NCBI GenBank assembly: GCA_964498395.1
Contig: CAZCHE010000008.1
Coordinates: 1 to 64,000, forward strand
Origin: Parapedobacter sp964498395
GTDB taxonomy: Bacteria > Bacteroidota > Bacteroidia > Sphingobacteriales > Sphingobacteriaceae
Direction of reading: 5' to 3'
Length of the DNA stretch: 64,000 bases
Part shown: in pieces, positions 1 to 8,378 of the stretch
Position numbering within the stretch: position 1 is the first letter of the stretch
How the letters are laid out: the number at the start of each line of letters is the position of its first letter
The notes under the pieces: model-generated
What the model saw: only the letters and a program-made list of their open reading frames with translations
Told to the model about the DNA's origin: nothing
The model's database searches: none
Position numbers and translations under genes: made by a program

Positions 1-123
1 TTCTTTAGCCGTAACTTTCTGTTCCCGCTTTGCATTTGTAAATGTTATCGTTTTTCGCAAAAAAAAGAATTGCAAGATTGATTCTAATATTTTACTATAA
101 CTGGGCTTATAAATCCATTTGCT

Positions 124-843
124 ATGAGAAAACTAGTCCTTTTCTTCATCCTGTCCTTAGCTGTGCATGCAGCATTAAGTCAAAGAATTCATGAGCCTTA
201 TGATTATCCCATTAAACCGGGTACAGAAGAATGGGTAAATCTAAAAGATCCGCTTGAACGATATGAAGCTTGCCAGATCCCTCCGGATATTTTATCCAAT
301 CTAGAAACAAGAGCTTTGATACAAAGCTGTTTGGGTTTTCCATTTTTCCTCGATGTACATGCGTATGACAATTTACAGATAGGATTTCAAAATGTTTACA
401 AACGTTTTAACGGCTTACAAGAATTGTATAAACGGGATGATATCGGCACAAATTTAATCCACATTTACCGTGAGATGACCGAGGAAGGTATGGATTCTTG
501 GTCAGAGGATCAGCAAGGGAGATTTTCCCTTGTCCTTGGCTATTTGGAATTGACCATAGCTCAGGATGCCATTGTTGAGAAGTTGACGCAAAATGAAATA
601 ACTCTTTTGCGACAGGTGGCCGTCCGGCAATTCGAAAACAAACATCGGCGAACAGATGTTTTCGGAGGGAACAGCCTGAACATAACAGCTTGGCTCCTTA
701 CCAAGTTGCTAAAAGCCGATGGGCGTGAGGCACTCCTTTTGAAAACCAGTACCCAAGAAGACCTTGATACATATTATTCTACGGCGAGATTTAAAGATAC
801 ACATTTACTCCATGACATTTACCAGGCAAGCAAGGACTTATAA
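124..843 (+). CDS. Secreted protein of unknown function, first of a tandem paralogous pair
   Basis: I do not recognise a named family. The first ~19 residues are a Sec signal peptide (hydrophobic LVLFFILSLAVHAALS before Q), so the product is probably exported. The body contains YDYPIKPGTEEW, ERYEACQIPPDIL, ALIQSCLGFPF and FNGLQELYKRDD. The same blocks recur in the same order in the next gene, so the two arose by duplication. The 3' end overlaps the start of the next gene by 32 bases, which suggests one transcript and coupled translation. The third gene of the run encodes a secreted papain-like candidate. An inhibitor or partner role for this protein would be inference only. Confidence 0.8.
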   Translation: MRKLVLFFILSLAVHAALSQRIHEPYDYPIKPGTEEWVNLKDPLERYEACQIPPDILSNLETRALIQSCLGFPFFLDVHAYDNLQIGFQNVYKRFNGLQELYKRDDIGTNLIHIYREMTEEGMDSWSEDQQGRFSLVLGYLELTIAQDAIVEKLTQNEITLLRQVAVRQFENKHRRTDVFGGNSLNITAWLLTKLLKADGREALLLKTSTQEDLDTYYSTARFKDTHLLHDIYQASKDL

Positions 844-1630
844 AACAACAGCCTTATTATTATCCGCTTTGCTGTTAATACTAGCTGGTTGTGGCAAAGA
901 AGGCGTTCAACCCGATTGCCAACCATATCCAAAAGCGGTAGATTCCTGGGTTTATCCCGTTGTACCCGGCACCCCGGAATGGGAAGCCATCCCCACGGTA
1001 GAGGAGAGACTGGAAGCCTGTCAGATTCCACAGGAACGACTGGGCGCGATGTCAACGGAAGCCTTGATAGAAAGCTGGCTGGATTTCCCGTTCAACTATG
1101 ACATTTTTACACACAACAATTATCACTATATCATAGGGTTTTACTTCGAGCACTTTAATGGATTGCGGACACTTGGTCAACGGGATGATGCGGGAAAAAA
1201 GCTCCTACAGCGGTACAAGGACATGCTACCCGCCTGTGTGCTGTCAAAACGTGGAGTCGATGACCAAGGGTACTACGTGGTGTCCTATCCCATTGTCGAA
1301 TTGCTCATCGCACAGGATATCATCCTTGACAAACTTAGCTTGGAAGAAAAGAAGGATTTGGTATCCAAGGCCATAAGGGTGTACCAAGGAAAAAAGCAGC
1401 ATTCAGAATATTTCAGCCTAAACAACGCTGCTTTCCCATTGACCATTTGCATGCGTGTTATGACAAACGTAGGCTACCAGCCTTTTGTAAACGAACTGGA
1501 ATCCACGACATCCGAAGTACTCACCATTTTCTATTATACGGGCAATCTATATGTCGGAGATTATAACGCACCGGAGATTGAAACAATCTTAAATCATGCA
1601 CAAAGTTTCATGAAAAAAAGTAGACTATGA
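812..1630 (+). CDS. Lipoprotein of unknown function, second of the paralogous pair
   Basis: The start at 812 gives MTFTRQARTYKTTALLLSAL followed by a lipobox ending LAGC, so this is a lipoprotein processed by signal peptidase II. An earlier in-frame start at 764 would only add 16 residues before the signal. The mature part shares WVYPVVPGTPEW, ERLEACQIPQERL, ALIESWLDFPF and FNGLRTLGQRDD with the preceding secreted protein. The two therefore differ mainly in anchoring: one is free, one is lipid-linked. The stop overlaps the next start as ATGA (1627-1630), the classical sign of translational coupling. Function unknown; the family seems restricted to Bacteroidota. Confidence 0.82.
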   Translation: MTFTRQARTYKTTALLLSALLLILAGCGKEGVQPDCQPYPKAVDSWVYPVVPGTPEWEAIPTVEERLEACQIPQERLGAMSTEALIESWLDFPFNYDIFTHNNYHYIIGFYFEHFNGLRTLGQRDDAGKKLLQRYKDMLPACVLSKRGVDDQGYYVVSYPIVELLIAQDIILDKLSLEEKKDLVSKAIRVYQGKKQHSEYFSLNNAAFPLTICMRVMTNVGYQPFVNELESTTSEVLTIFYYTGNLYVGDYNAPEIETILNHAQSFMKKSRL

Positions 1631-2964
1631 AAAAACAGGGACTTTTACTTTTATTGGTACATACCTTAGCGAGTACATCGTTGGCACAATACAACGTGGT
1701 TTCCCCGGCTCAGGTTTTCACACCCTAATCTACATCCATCCAAACCTTGCAGTTTACAGGAACAGATTGGAGTACCTCTGAAAAAAACAATATCAGGGAT
1801 GGTATTTTGGCCAATTATCCGGGAACTACATTTTTGGGTGATGCTACCAAAACCTATAATTGTCATAATTATGCTTGGCACATGGCAAGTGGAGGCACCT
1901 ATGTCTATTGGATGAACCAATATAAAGCTGACTATTCACCAAATATCCATAACTACTGGGCTGATGGCAGCTATATAGAAATATGTAATGAATTAGCAAC
2001 GGCTAGAGTTTTTTATTATAGTGGGGACCATTCTGCGGTTATTCCTTCTGCTGTATCAGGTGTATATGATTCTAAATGGGGAGAGACAATCCTGGTTAGA
2101 CATAGCCCAACTAATGTGCCACCCGGGTATATTGGTTCAAATCGGAAATACTACGCTTCTACCGGTATATCCGGCTCCACATCCCTGCTTTGTTCTGGTA
2201 CTAGGACACTTAGCGTGGTTGATATTCCCGGCGCAACTTATACCTGGTCCGTAAGTACTCATTTACTGTCCATTGTTTCTGGGCAGGGAACAAACCAGAT
2301 AACCGTACAGCGCAATGGGAGTTCTTTCGGTCAAGGTTGGGTGGAAGTGGAGATATCCACCCCTTGCTCGTCTGGCTCGGAAAAGTCCGCTCGGTTCCAA
2401 TTCCAGGTAGGGGGGAATGAACCTCAAATATACGACGTTCCGTCTACGGTGTGCGCCGGGGGAACCTATTTTGCGTATGGCAGCCCTTCCTTTGATGGTG
2501 TTTACCATTGGGATGTTCCTGGCGGAACGATCATATCTGGCCAAGGAACAGCCACCATCCAATTTGCTGTGGACAACCTCGTTCCACCTAATACCTCTTC
2601 CACGGTTGGCATCACGCTTACTGTGACGGGAGAATGTGGAACCCCGGTTGTTAAAGGTATCAGCGTACCAGTCATCGACTGCAGCGGTGGCGGAACCACT
2701 TGGATGGTCTACCCTAACCCAGCCAACGAGGCGCTCACAGTGACCGTGGGCAACGAAGCCGAACGCAGCAGCGTGACCGACAAATCGATCCTCCCGGTAT
2801 TCAGGGCCGTCCTGTACGACAACACGGGCCGCCAATTGCGGCAAAGTGAAAGCAAGGAAGGCAAGGTGGAGTTCGAAACCCGACAGCTGCCCGAGGGCAC
2901 TTACTTCCTGCACATCCACCACAACGGCGAGGTGGAGAAACGGCAGGTGGTCATCAGGCATTGA
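1627..2964 (+). pseudogene. Secreted NCHxYAW (papain-like candidate) protein with T9SS C-terminal domain, broken by an in-frame stop
   Basis: Reading from the ATG at 1627 gives a signal peptide (MKKQGLLLLLVHTLASTSLA, then QYNVVSPAQVFTP) and then TAA at 1726-1728. The same frame stays open afterwards to 2964. The open part contains TYNCHNYAWHMASGG and, later, YYSGDHSAVIPSA. These are a Cys and a His in the arrangement seen in CHAP/papain-like amidase folds. They are followed by PKD-like beta segments and a C-terminal type IX sorting domain (VYPNPANEALTV ... GTYFLHI). The ATGA overlap with the upstream gene fixes 1627 as the ancestral start. Without suppression of the TAA only the signal peptide is made. 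An internal TTG (1747) could yield an unexported enzyme. One base change (for example CAA to TAA) explains the lesion; a sequencing error is possible. Confidence 0.75.
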
Positions 2965-3126
2965 TAGCTTGGCGGATTCGCACGTTGCTTCCACAAATTC
3001 TTTCGGACAGCATTAGACAGCCCAAAACCGATTGCTCTCGCCCTAGGCGAGACTGACAGCCGATATCCGACCGCTATTTATTACGTTTCCGCCAACGATA
3101 AATTTTTTTATGGCGGCGGAGAGGTC

Positions 3127-3156
3127 GATAAATTTGAACAAATTTATCTAAGTTTG
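3127..3156 (+). promoter_or_regulatory. Promoter and inverted repeat in front of the yicC-gmk-nadD run
   Basis: TAAGTTTG at 3149-3156 matches the Bacteroidota -7 box TAnnTTTG. It is directly preceded by a perfect inverted repeat, GATAAATTTG-AA-CAAATTTATC (3127-3148). Only three bases separate the box from the ATG at 3160. The 16 bases ending in this box (3141-3156) also occur in the promoter at 33.3 kb and, with one difference, at 7.2 kb. Confidence 0.55.
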
Positions 3157-3159
3157 CGC

Positions 3160-4035
3160 ATGATTAAATCCATGACCGGCTATGGCTTTGGCGCCAAAGA
3201 CAACGAAAAAGTAAAATATGCCGTTGAAATAAAGTCCTTAAACTCCAAATTTCTGGAACTAAGCCTGCGGCTACCCAAAGCGTTTTCTGATAAAGAACTC
3301 ACCTTGCGTGGTGAGTGCTCCAGGCTAATCGAAAGGGGCAAGGTCAACATCGTGGTCAATGTGGAGTACGTAGACCAAACCGCAGCTGCTGCGACCATCA
3401 ATGCCGAACTGCTTAAAAACTATTTCCACCAATTGGATTCGATCGCTCAGGAGCTGGGCACAGACCGGGGCAATTTATTCGAATTAGCGCTTAACATGCC
3501 CGAGGTCATCAGCCACAATGAGGAGGAAGCCGACGAAGAGGAAGCGGCATTGCTGATGGGGGCTTTCCAGGAGGCGATTGCCCAACTCGATGGATTCCGG
3601 AAAGATGAGGGCGAGGTGCTCAAGCAAGACCTCTCGTCGCGCACATCGGAGATCCTGCGCCTACTCGGTGAAGTGGAAAAGGTAGAAACGGACCGCATTC
3701 CACTCATCCGCGAGCGGATCAGCCAGTACATGGACGAAACCGTGGGCAAGGAAAATGTCGATATGAACCGGTTCGAGCAGGAGCTCATTTTCTACATCGA
3801 CAAACTGGACATCACCGAAGAAAAAGTACGGCTCCGCAGCCACTGCAATTATTTTCTCCAAGCGCTCAATGCGGCCGATGCCAATGGTAAAAAGCTCGGT
3901 TTCATTTCGCAGGAGATGGGCCGCGAAATCAATACACTGGGTTCCAAAGCCAATCATGCAGGGATTCAACAGGTCGTCGTGCGGATGAAAGAGGAATTGG
4001 AAAAAATCAAGGAACAATTATTGAACGTGCTGTAA
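3160..4035 (+). CDS. yicC: YicC family endoribonuclease-like protein
   Basis: The N-terminus MIKSMTGYGFG is the signature of the YicC family, whose E. coli member has been reported as an endoribonuclease affecting small-RNA stability. Length (291 residues) is normal. The N-terminal YicC-like domain occupies about residues 1-155. The C-terminal DUF1732 part ends in the conserved run RSHCNYFLQAL ... GKKLGFISQEMGREINTLGSKAN. I take the ATG at 3160, because the upstream TTG at 3154 would lie inside the -7 promoter box. It heads a tight run with gmk (5-base gap) and nadD (16-base gap), a common bacterial grouping with guanylate kinase. Confidence 0.93.
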   Translation: MIKSMTGYGFGAKDNEKVKYAVEIKSLNSKFLELSLRLPKAFSDKELTLRGECSRLIERGKVNIVVNVEYVDQTAAAATINAELLKNYFHQLDSIAQELGTDRGNLFELALNMPEVISHNEEEADEEEAALLMGAFQEAIAQLDGFRKDEGEVLKQDLSSRTSEILRLLGEVEKVETDRIPLIRERISQYMDETVGKENVDMNRFEQELIFYIDKLDITEEKVRLRSHCNYFLQALNAADANGKKLGFISQEMGREINTLGSKANHAGIQQVVVRMKEELEKIKEQLLNVL

Positions 4036-4040
4036 ATCCC

Positions 4041-4607
4041 ATGAACGGAAAACTCATCATCTTTTCGGCACCCTCCGGTGCAGGTAAAACCACCATCGTC
4101 AGGCGGCTATTGGCAACACATGGCGACAAGATTGCTTTCTCCATCTCGGCTAGCACGCGTGCCCCAAGGGCCGGTGAGGTAGATGGAAAAGACTATTACT
4201 TCATCAGCCAAGAGGAATTCTTGCACCGCATTGCCAAAAAAGAATTTATCGAATTTGAAGAGGTCTATTCAGGTACATTTTACGGTACGCTCCGCTCGGA
4301 AGTGGAACGGATATGGGCTTCCGGGAAACATGTTATTTTCGATATCGACGTGGAGGGTGGCCTGCACCTGAAACGCAAATTTCCGGACCAAGCCTTAGCG
4401 ATCTTCGTGCAGCCCCCATCATTGGATGTGCTGGAGGAGCGCTTACGAGGACGGGGAACCGATACCGAGGAAAAGTTACAGGAACGAATCGCCAAAGCTC
4501 AGAAAGAGCTCCAGTATGCCGATCGATTCGATGTCATCTTGGATAACGATGACCTTGAAACGGCTTGTGCAAAGGCCGAACAATTGATGTTGGACTTCTT
4601 GTCATAG
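4041..4607 (+). CDS. gmk: Guanylate kinase
   Basis: Phosphorylates GMP to GDP with ATP in the cytoplasm, an essential step of purine nucleotide synthesis. The P-loop is SAPSGAGKTT at residues ~6-15. The GMP-binding segment SISASTRAPRAGEVDGKDYYF and the following EFIEFEEVYSGTFYGT are typical, and IFDIDVEGG is the conserved beta strand. Length (188) is as expected. It is the second gene of a run with yicC and nadD. Nothing unusual. Confidence 0.97.
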   Translation: MNGKLIIFSAPSGAGKTTIVRRLLATHGDKIAFSISASTRAPRAGEVDGKDYYFISQEEFLHRIAKKEFIEFEEVYSGTFYGTLRSEVERIWASGKHVIFDIDVEGGLHLKRKFPDQALAIFVQPPSLDVLEERLRGRGTDTEEKLQERIAKAQKELQYADRFDVILDNDDLETACAKAEQLMLDFLS

Positions 4608-4623
4608 GGAAAAAGCGAATGCC

Positions 4624-5202
4624 ATGCGTACCATTGGTTTGTTTTTCGGGTCTTTCAATCCCATACATACCGGTCATTTGATTATCGCCAGTTACATGGC
4701 TAACTATACCGACCTTGACGAGGTATGGTTGGTGGTATCTCCACACAATCCACTGAAGAAGAAAGATTCCCTCATCAATATGTATGATCGGTTGGAGATG
4801 GTAAATCTGGCGCTCGAAAAGGCGGAGAACCTACGCAGCAGCAGCATCGAGTTTTCCTTGCCTCAACCCTCTTATACCGTTGACACCTTGGCGCATTTGC
4901 GAGAGAAGCATCCCGACAAGCATTTCGTGCTCATCATGGGGTCAGATAACTTGGATTCGCTCAAAAAGTGGAAGAATTACGAAATCCTATTGCGTGATTA
5001 CGAAATCTACGTGTACCCACGCCCGGATTACCCGGCACCGGCTGAGTTCACCAATCATCCGTCGATTCACATCACGGACACCCCATTGATGGAATTTTCC
5101 GCCACGTTTATCCGAAACGCCGTTAAGAAGGGTAAGGATATCCGTTATTTCGTGCCAGATAGAGTGATGGAATTTATAGAAAGTAAGGGGTTATATAAAT
5201 AG
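4624..5202 (+). CDS. nadD: Nicotinate-nucleotide adenylyltransferase
   Basis: Transfers AMP from ATP to nicotinate mononucleotide to give deamido-NAD, the penultimate step of NAD synthesis. The nucleotidyltransferase signature GSFNPIHTGHL lies at residues 9-19. The substrate loop SPHNPLKKK and the C-terminal ISATFIRNAV-type motif (here FSATFIRNAVKKGKDIRYFVP) complete it. Length (192) is normal. It is the last gene of the yicC-gmk-nadD run and is followed by convergent kduD. Confidence 0.96.
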   Translation: MRTIGLFFGSFNPIHTGHLIIASYMANYTDLDEVWLVVSPHNPLKKKDSLINMYDRLEMVNLALEKAENLRSSSIEFSLPQPSYTVDTLAHLREKHPDKHFVLIMGSDNLDSLKKWKNYEILLRDYEIYVYPRPDYPAPAEFTNHPSIHITDTPLMEFSATFIRNAVKKGKDIRYFVPDRVMEFIESKGLYK

Positions 5203-5255
5203 CTTTCGGCAATCAGCGAATAAACGAATCAGCGGATTCGTGAAAAGCAAACCCA

Positions 5256-6026
5256 CTACCGTCCCATCCATCCGCCATCTACCGTAAGGATCGTGCCATG
5301 TACATACGCTGCAGCATCGGAAGCCAAGAATACGGCCGGCCCCTTGAAGTCATCTGGTTCGCCCCAGCGTCCGGCGGGGATCCGTTCTAAGATCGATCGG
5401 CTGCGATCAGCATCTGCACGCAGGGCTGACGTGTTGTCCGTAGAGATATAGCCCGGCGCGATGGCATTCACGTTGACCCCCTTAGCAGCCCATTCATTAG
5501 CGAAAGCCTTCGTAAGCTGGCCGATAGCACCTTTGGAGGCGGCATAGCCGGGCACCGTTATCCCGCCTTGAAACGTAAGTAAAGAAGCCGTAAAAATGAT
5601 CTTGCCGTATCCCCTTGCCACCATATCCTTTCCGATTTCACGGGTGAGGATAAATTGCGCGTTTTGGTTGATTTCGATGACCTGGTCCCAATAGTCGTCG
5701 GGATGCTCGGCTATGGGCTTCCGCAAGATGGTTCCCGCATTGTTAAACAGGATGTCGATTTGAGGGTGATCTGTTTTTACTTGCTCGATAAATTCATACA
5801 GGGACTGCCGATCGCCGAAATCTGCTTGATATGCATAGAATTGCCGGCCGAGGGCTTCTACGGACCGTGCCACATCGCTCCCTTGTCGCTCAAGGGATGC
5901 GGATACCCCGATGATATTTGCCCCGGCTTCTGCTAATGCCTCGGCAATTGCCTTGCCAATCCCCCTTTTGCATCCGGTGACTAATGCCACCTTTCCCGTC
6001 AAATTAAATAAATTAGTGTTTGCCAT
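5256..6026 (-). CDS. kduD: 2-dehydro-3-deoxy-D-gluconate 5-dehydrogenase (KduD-type SDR)
   Basis: A classical short-chain dehydrogenase: the Rossmann motif TGCKRGIGKAIA is at ~17-28, LFNNAGT in the middle, and the catalytic Tyr-Lys pair sits in PGYAASKGAIGQL. It ends in HGTILTVDGGWMGR, the C-terminus characteristic of KduD. KduD reduces 2,5-diketo-3-deoxygluconate to 2-keto-3-deoxygluconate with NADH during breakdown of unsaturated uronates from pectin or glycosaminoglycans. It lies just downstream of kduI on the same strand (101-base gap), the expected partner, which makes the specific call secure. Confidence 0.93.
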   Translation of the reverse strand: MANTNLFNLTGKVALVTGCKRGIGKAIAEALAEAGANIIGVSASLERQGSDVARSVEALGRQFYAYQADFGDRQSLYEFIEQVKTDHPQIDILFNNAGTILRKPIAEHPDDYWDQVIEINQNAQFILTREIGKDMVARGYGKIIFTASLLTFQGGITVPGYAASKGAIGQLTKAFANEWAAKGVNVNAIAPGYISTDNTSALRADADRSRSILERIPAGRWGEPDDFKGPAVFLASDAAAYVHGTILTVDGGWMGR

Positions 6027-6127
6027 TTTTAAAAGTTAACATCGTGCTTTGCCGCTGCTGGTAGCAGGACATCTCGTTTTTCGCATAAGTCCGTTCATCC
6101 CAGCGGATGCTTGCGGATAATGGGCGA

Positions 6128-6970
6128 TTATTGAAGTGCCGTGATGGCGCAACCATCCATGTCGCCATAATCCATATTCTCGCCAGCCATTCCCCAGATA
6201 AACGTGTAATTGCTAGTGCCAGCCCCGGCATGGATAGACCAAGGTGGGGAGATCACTGCCTGCTCATTTTGCATCCAGATGTGACGTGTCTCCTGTGGCT
6301 GCCCCATGAAATGGCTGACAGACTGATTTTCCGGAACCTCGAAGTAAAAGTATACCTCCATCCGGCGGTCATGTGTATGGGCAGGCATCGTATTCCAGAT
6401 ACTTCCCGTTTTAAGTTCTGTCATACCCATCTGCAACTGGCAGGTATCCACCACTCCGGCGACCAGTAGTTTGTTGATGGTACGATGGTTAGCGGTTTCC
6501 AAGCTGCCAAGCTCCACGATTTCCGCTTCAGCTTTGGTCACTTTCTTCGTCGGGTAAGCATGATGGGCAGGCGCGGAATTGAGGTAAAATTTGGCTGGAT
6601 TGGCAGCTTCGTTACTGGAGAAGGTCACTTCCTTATTGCCTTTTCCAATATAAAGGGCCTCTTTAAATCCCAACTCATATACCGTACCGTCTACGGTCAC
6701 CTTACCCGTGCCGCCTACATTGATAATCCCCAGTTCGCGTCGTTCAAGGAAGTAGGGAGCTTTCAATGCATCGAGGGTTTCCAGGCGCAGGGCTTTGTTC
6801 ACGGGCTTTGCCCCGCCCGCGATATAGCGGTCGTAATGGGTGTATACCAATTGGACTTCATCGTCGACAAACACCGTTTCGATCAAAAAATTCGCTCGTA
6901 ATGCTGCGGTATCTAGGCTTTTTGTTTCCCCTGGGCCTAACGCGTAACGAGATTCGTAATGTGTACTCAT
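6128..6970 (-). CDS. kduI: 5-dehydro-4-deoxy-D-glucuronate isomerase
   Basis: Converts 5-keto-4-deoxyuronate (from polysaccharide-lyase products) to 2,5-diketo-3-deoxygluconate, the KduD substrate. The cupin metal site is visible as MPAHTHDRRMEVYFYFE and, further on, MGQPQETRHIWMQNEQAV. Length (280) and the N-terminus MSTHYESRYALGPGETKSLD fit KduI. It is the first gene of a kduI-kduD pair on the minus strand. No transporter, lyase or GntR/LacI regulator lies next to it here, so the polysaccharide supplying the substrate cannot be inferred. Confidence 0.95.
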   Translation of the reverse strand: MSTHYESRYALGPGETKSLDTAALRANFLIETVFVDDEVQLVYTHYDRYIAGGAKPVNKALRLETLDALKAPYFLERRELGIINVGGTGKVTVDGTVYELGFKEALYIGKGNKEVTFSSNEAANPAKFYLNSAPAHHAYPTKKVTKAEAEIVELGSLETANHRTINKLLVAGVVDTCQLQMGMTELKTGSIWNTMPAHTHDRRMEVYFYFEVPENQSVSHFMGQPQETRHIWMQNEQAVISPPWSIHAGAGTSNYTFIWGMAGENMDYGDMDGCAITALQ

Positions 6971-7134
6971 GATTCGCTTAATTGATTTCTTTCGTTTTTA
7001 TGCTTCGCTTTTTTCAATTTAATGGGAATAGCCTAAGGTAGTGACTTTTTGATCGCCATGCAAACGTTTACGCATTGGCATCATAAAAGGAGCGACTCCC
7101 AATGGCAGAGGAGAGATCGATAATTTTGCTTTTA

Positions 7135-7183
7135 CTTTTATATGCAATCATATTGCATATAAAAGCAAATTTACCTAAGTTTG
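7135..7183 (+). promoter_or_regulatory. Palindrome plus -7 box upstream of the choloylglycine-hydrolase-like gene
   Basis: A perfect inverted repeat (arms CTTTTATATGCAAT at 7135-7148 and ATTGCATATAAAAG at 7152-7165, 3-base loop) ends exactly 10 bases before TAAGTTTG (7176-7183), a TAnnTTTG -7 box. The 32 bases 7152-7183 match the minus-strand promoter at 33281-33312 at 30 positions, with the same spacing. This implies a shared regulator or a shared promoter type. The leader to the ATG at 7266 would be about 80 bases. Confidence 0.6.
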
Positions 7184-7265
7184 ACTATTAGCTGCCATAT
7201 CAATTGCAAAACAGATAACCCGTTTATTCGGGGTTGTTAAGAATTAACCTTTTATACTCAATATC

Positions 7266-8327
7266 ATGAAAAAAACCATTAAACGAGTCGCAAAAGCTAT
7301 GTTTTTCATAGTGATGATGCTGCATTCACAAAACGAAACCGACGCGTGCACAAGGGTTGTATACAAAGGGCCAAACAACACGGTCATCACGGCACGAAGC
7401 ATGGATTTCTCAATGGAAATTCCGGCTAATTTATGGTTATTCCCAAGGGGAATGGCCCGCAACGGAAATGTCGGAGACAATGCTGTGGAATGGACTTCCC
7501 GATATGGGAGCATATCCGCGAGTTCTTGGGACATTGCCGTATCAGATGGTATCAACGAAAAAGGCCTTGTCGCCAATATGCTTTGGTTGGTAAGCTCGCA
7601 ATACCCCGAATTTGAAAAAGAGGGAGATAGAAAAGGGATTGCTATTTCCCTTTGGGCACAATACGCCTTAGACAACTTTGCTACTGTAGCAGAAGCGGTA
7701 GCGCAATTCGAGCAAGAGGATTTTGTGGTGGTGACCGATTTTATCCCCGGCACAGACAAATACACCACGGTTCACCTTTCGCTGTCTGATGCATCGGGGG
7801 ATAATGCAATTCTAGAATACATTGGCGGTAAATTGATCATCCACCATGATCCTTCTTATACGGTGATGACCAACGATCCGGTCTTTAATGAGCAATTGGC
7901 CATAAATGAATATTGGAAAGGTATTCCGGGCAATATCTTTTTACCCGGAACGAATCGGGCGGCAGATCGGTTTGTGCGTGCATCTTATTACATCAATGCG
8001 ATTCCCCAAACAGATGATACCCGGATAGCCGTTGCCGGAGCCTTTAGCGTGATCAGGCAGTGTTCGGTACCTTATGGCATCTCTACCGAAGGATTCCCCA
8101 ATCTGTCTACCACCAGGTGGAGAGCCGTAGCAGACCAGAAAAATCTGGTTTACTATTTTGAAAATGCCCTTACGCCCAATGCGATATGGGTAGACTTGAA
8201 AAACCTTGACTTTAGCGAAAAAACGGGAGAAGTAAAGAAGCTTCCATTAGACAATAACCAAACCTATGGGGGTGAAACGTCGGATAAGTTTGTTCCCGCC
8301 AAACCGTTTACTTTCCAAGGTATATGA
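7266..8327 (+). CDS. Exported linear-amide C-N hydrolase, choloylglycine hydrolase (Ntn) family
   Basis: After a signal peptide of ~27 residues the mature protein would begin with Cys (DACTRVVYKG). That is the nucleophile of Ntn hydrolases such as bile-salt hydrolase and penicillin V acylase. Further family marks are ITARSMDFSMEIPANLWLFPRG, SDGINEKGLVANMLWL and the TNDPVFNEQLAINEYW region before the C-terminal part. Length (353) is usual. The substrate cannot be told from sequence; in an environmental organism an N-acyl amide or homoserine lactone is as plausible as a bile salt. A palindromic promoter precedes it and a strong terminator follows directly. Confidence 0.88.
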   Translation: MKKTIKRVAKAMFFIVMMLHSQNETDACTRVVYKGPNNTVITARSMDFSMEIPANLWLFPRGMARNGNVGDNAVEWTSRYGSISASSWDIAVSDGINEKGLVANMLWLVSSQYPEFEKEGDRKGIAISLWAQYALDNFATVAEAVAQFEQEDFVVVTDFIPGTDKYTTVHLSLSDASGDNAILEYIGGKLIIHHDPSYTVMTNDPVFNEQLAINEYWKGIPGNIFLPGTNRAADRFVRASYYINAIPQTDDTRIAVAGAFSVIRQCSVPYGISTEGFPNLSTTRWRAVADQKNLVYYFENALTPNAIWVDLKNLDFSEKTGEVKKLPLDNNQTYGGETSDKFVPAKPFTFQGI

Positions 8328-8333
8328 GTTGAA

Positions 8334-8371
8334 AAAGGGGGTGTGAAAAAAAGTTTTTTCACACCCCCTTT
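8334..8371. terminator. Bidirectional intrinsic terminator
   Basis: A long stem pairs AAAGGGGGTGTG (8334-8345) with CACACCCCCTTT (8360-8371), continued by an A-run/T-run. It sits in the 51-base gap between the convergent hydrolase and aldehyde dehydrogenase genes and works on paper in either direction. Confidence 0.9.
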
Positions 8372-8378
8372 CACATCT

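Noticed and set aside
2263..2994. 243-codon open frame antisense to the T9SS-domain gene
   Set aside because: The plus strand has PKD-like repeats and a sorting domain; the minus frame has no motif or signal.
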